Shown here piece by piece: positions 61,873 through 64,000 of a stretch of DNA of 64,000 nt; position 1 is the first letter of the stretch, and each line of letters begins with the position of its first letter. The notes under the pieces were generated by a model. That model worked only from the letters and a program-made list of their open reading frames with translations. It ran no database searches and was not told where the DNA came from. The DNA is taken from assembly GCF_019059575.1 (NCBI RefSeq), contig NW_024881671.1:310001-374000 (forward strand), in the 5' to 3' direction. Source of the DNA: Amphibalanus amphitrite. Lineage: Eukaryota > Arthropoda > Thecostraca > Balanomorpha > Balanidae. The position numbers were made by a program, and so were the translations under genes.

Positions 61873-63301
61873 GCGGCCTGTGTACACAGACTCGGCCTCT
61901 GTTGTGAGAGCGGCACGCCGGGACATTTTTGCCGAGATGACGTAACGCCCGAACAAACACACACCGACGCTTGGTGTCGAGCCAAGTGTATGCAGCTATT
62001 CATACGCGGGCGGCATGCATGAGGCTCTGGGCGGGTCGCGCCACCCGGCTAGGCGGGCTGGTGACCTGACCTCGACCCGTCTCGTAGCGGCGCCACCCCC
62101 ACTGCATACAACGCCCCGCGAGCGGACGCCACTGACCTCACAGCGAGGACGCTGCCGGCGTACTGCCCCGCCGTATCGCCCGGCGAGTTCTGGGTGAAGG
62201 AGGCACTCGATGCTTTTTGCCGAGACGTGCGGGTGGGTCACAGAGGCGGACTGTCTTTGTTGTGAGTCATCTGATGACTATCTGACCCGATTCAACAAAT
62301 TCTGAAGTGACCCACCACTCGAGTTGAGATTGGTTCTCGTATCGCCAGCTGCGGCTCAGTTTTAAACACATCCGTCTGCTCGGAGTGGCAGCGCGACTTG
62401 ACGTGTCTCACTTCCTGCACTTAGTACCAGGTGTTGATGTCATTGTGGTTTTAGTGCGTATCCGACATTTCCACGTCACTCTTGGTCACTAAGTGTCGAT
62501 GTATGTGTTGGGCATGTTGAAGTGTTTTTGTATGCTTGCCATTCTGCCGTTTGGAGAAACGGACATTTGTTTCCGCGCCCGTTTGGTGTCAGCAGCTCCA
62601 TTCCCTATCCGGTGTGAGCGGCCCCTACTTCCGGTCTGTCAGTGACCGTTTTGATCAGGGTATATAGAACAATGTTTTGCTTGCTTCCAGGTTCATATAG
62701 TGCAGCCAAGTCTTGAGAGAGAGTTGTCGCTGCCGGTGACAGCGGCCCTTTCGTGTAATTGCATATATTCACGGCTCCCGCACTTATCCTATGCCACCCC
62801 TACGACACGCCATAAGTCAGTCGCTAGTGATGCTGACCTTTTGAAGGGATAATCTGGTATTTCACAAGCCTTTCTAAGTTGTCATTAACGAGATAATAGT
62901 TCTGATCCTGATGTTTGCCACTAAAACCGCTTTGATTATCGGATGACGTTATGCCACTATAATCTCCTGGGAACCGGAAGACTGATGGTGGGCGTTAACC
63001 ACATTAGAGCTCATGTGAATTCGGTATTTCTGCCTATATGTGATTCCTACCATAGAGCTAGCTCATTCTGTCCCTTCCCCGCGCGCCCGCGCCTGTCTGG
63101 TCGATGACATTCTGTTCAGCTCACCACTGTCAGTCGGATTTTCCCTGCCTAGTTTTTTTGTGTCTGGCTGTTCCGCTCTGTCCCTCTGATCGTTTCCCCT
63201 GCCTTGCCCCAGTGTCACTCCATGGCTGACCCCGCCGGCCCCTCCTCTACCCCTATATGGCCGCTGTATCTGACGCCCTGTCTGCCCCTCTGCTCTCACA
63301 G
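61873..63301. other. End of candidate intron 2, no supported gene
   Basis: Mixed composition. A pyrimidine-rich stretch 63215-63300 leads into the exon 3 acceptor. Confidence 0.4.
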
Positions 63302-63501
63302 ACGTGGTCGGAGGAGCCCTGTCGGCCGAGCTGCGCCGACCGTTGACCATGGACCCACTCTCGGTACCGGCGCCCTCGCCGCCGTTCGACATGGCCACCG
63401 TGGCGGCCGCGCTGCCCGGCCACCCGGGCCTGGTGCGTGCCAGAGCGGACGCAGAGACCGGCCTCGGCGGTCGGATGTCGCCCTCCGTCTACAACCACAA
63501 G
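63302..63501 (+). CDS. Candidate exon 3 of the unrecognised plus-strand gene
   Basis: Acceptor TGCTCTCACAG (AG at 63300-63301) and donor GTGGGT at 63502 bound 200 bases with one long open frame. The peptide includes VVGGALSAELRRPLTMDPLS, then VPAPSPPFDMATVAAALPGH and GLGGRMSPSVYNHK. It is proline- and alanine-rich with short helical stretches. The first two bases complete an Asp codon with the end of exon 2, and the exon ends in phase 0. No family is recognised; strong third-position GC bias supports coding. Downstream exons lie beyond the window or were not found. Confidence 0.6.
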
Positions 63502-64000
63502 GTGGGTGGGGTGACGGCGGACTGACAGGGAGTGTGGCGACACTCTAACTGGGTCTACGGGTGGGGCGACGGCGGGCTGACTTGGAGTGGGGCGACTGCG
63601 GGCCGAGTCGGGCTCTGCATTAGGACTCTATGTGATGGGGAGGTGGCTAGGTGATGAGTATCGCTCTGGCTGACTGGTCCTCTACATGGTGATAGAGACG
63701 TGAAGCCCGAGGACTGGCCTGACGAACAGGACTCATTCTCGATGATCGTTCCGATTGCTGTCTCCCTTCAAGTCTCCGCCTCCTGTGCTGTCTGTTTCTT
63801 TGTGATTGTTTCTACTTTCTACTCTCTCGTCGTGTTCCGTCTGTCCTTCGCTCCGTTAGCCGCGTGCAGCGGTGCCCACCTATAGTCGCCGCTCTGAGCG
63901 CGGTTCTGCCGAGTCAGCGGCCGTTCGGACTCTGTTCGGACCGGGCTCTCCCGCATCCTCGATGCCGAGTCACGACCGGCCACTGTCCGTCGAGTGCCTT
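63502..64000 (+). other. Candidate intron 3, partial
   Basis: Follows donor GTGGGT. A minor GTGGGGCGACGGCGGGCTGAC-like duplication occurs near 63510-63600. No gene is supported. Confidence 0.35.

Overview
The window is eukaryotic, almost certainly animal, nuclear DNA. It has spliced exons with GT/AG boundaries, an intronless DEG/ENaC-type channel gene, LINEs, a Tc1/mariner transposon, hAT-type MITEs, TTAA-bounded elements, minisatellites and long microsatellites. Gene density is very low and repeats fill the introns. An arthropod, perhaps a crustacean, fits the transposon mix and the compact degenerin-like channel, but this is inference and no marker gene fixes the taxon.

Region by region: 1-8.5 kb is a nest of mobile elements. 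TTAA-ended repeats abut one another at 5763-5766 and 8307-8310. The first is broken by a TIR element (62-1419) and by a poly(A)-ended retrocopy (1714-5748), which itself carries a LINE with a long open reverse transcriptase frame, a SINE-like element and an hAT MITE. 8.5-14.1 kb holds a Tc1/mariner copy whose open frame lacks its first catalytic Asp, and a GGGGAGAG-ended element. 14.3-16.3 kb holds a DEG/ENaC gene on the minus strand. 17.3-17.7 kb is an hAT MITE made of a hexamer repeat. 17.8-22 kb is GC-rich sequence without a recognisable gene.

From 22.1 kb to the right end the plus strand appears to carry one host gene. Three candidate coding exons (22467-22506, 31943-32131, 63302-63501) share compatible splice phase and would give a protein starting MGAGNG, a possible N-myristoylation signal. 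I do not recognise the family. Its first large intron contains a SINE-like element split by a 6.2 kb foldback-like element with a 32-bp TIR, tRNA-like modules near both ends and opposed arrays of GTACGTA-core repeats. The second intron (about 31 kb) contains more TIR and TTAA elements, a 2.6 kb degenerate tandem array at 51.8-54.5 kb with a near-perfect hairpin element inside, a GTGCACTATT-rich TIR complex at 54.6-56.4 kb, and several GC-rich promoter-like stretches.

All calls rest on reading the sequence. No similarity search was possible, so family names come from motifs, terminal repeats and target-site duplications.
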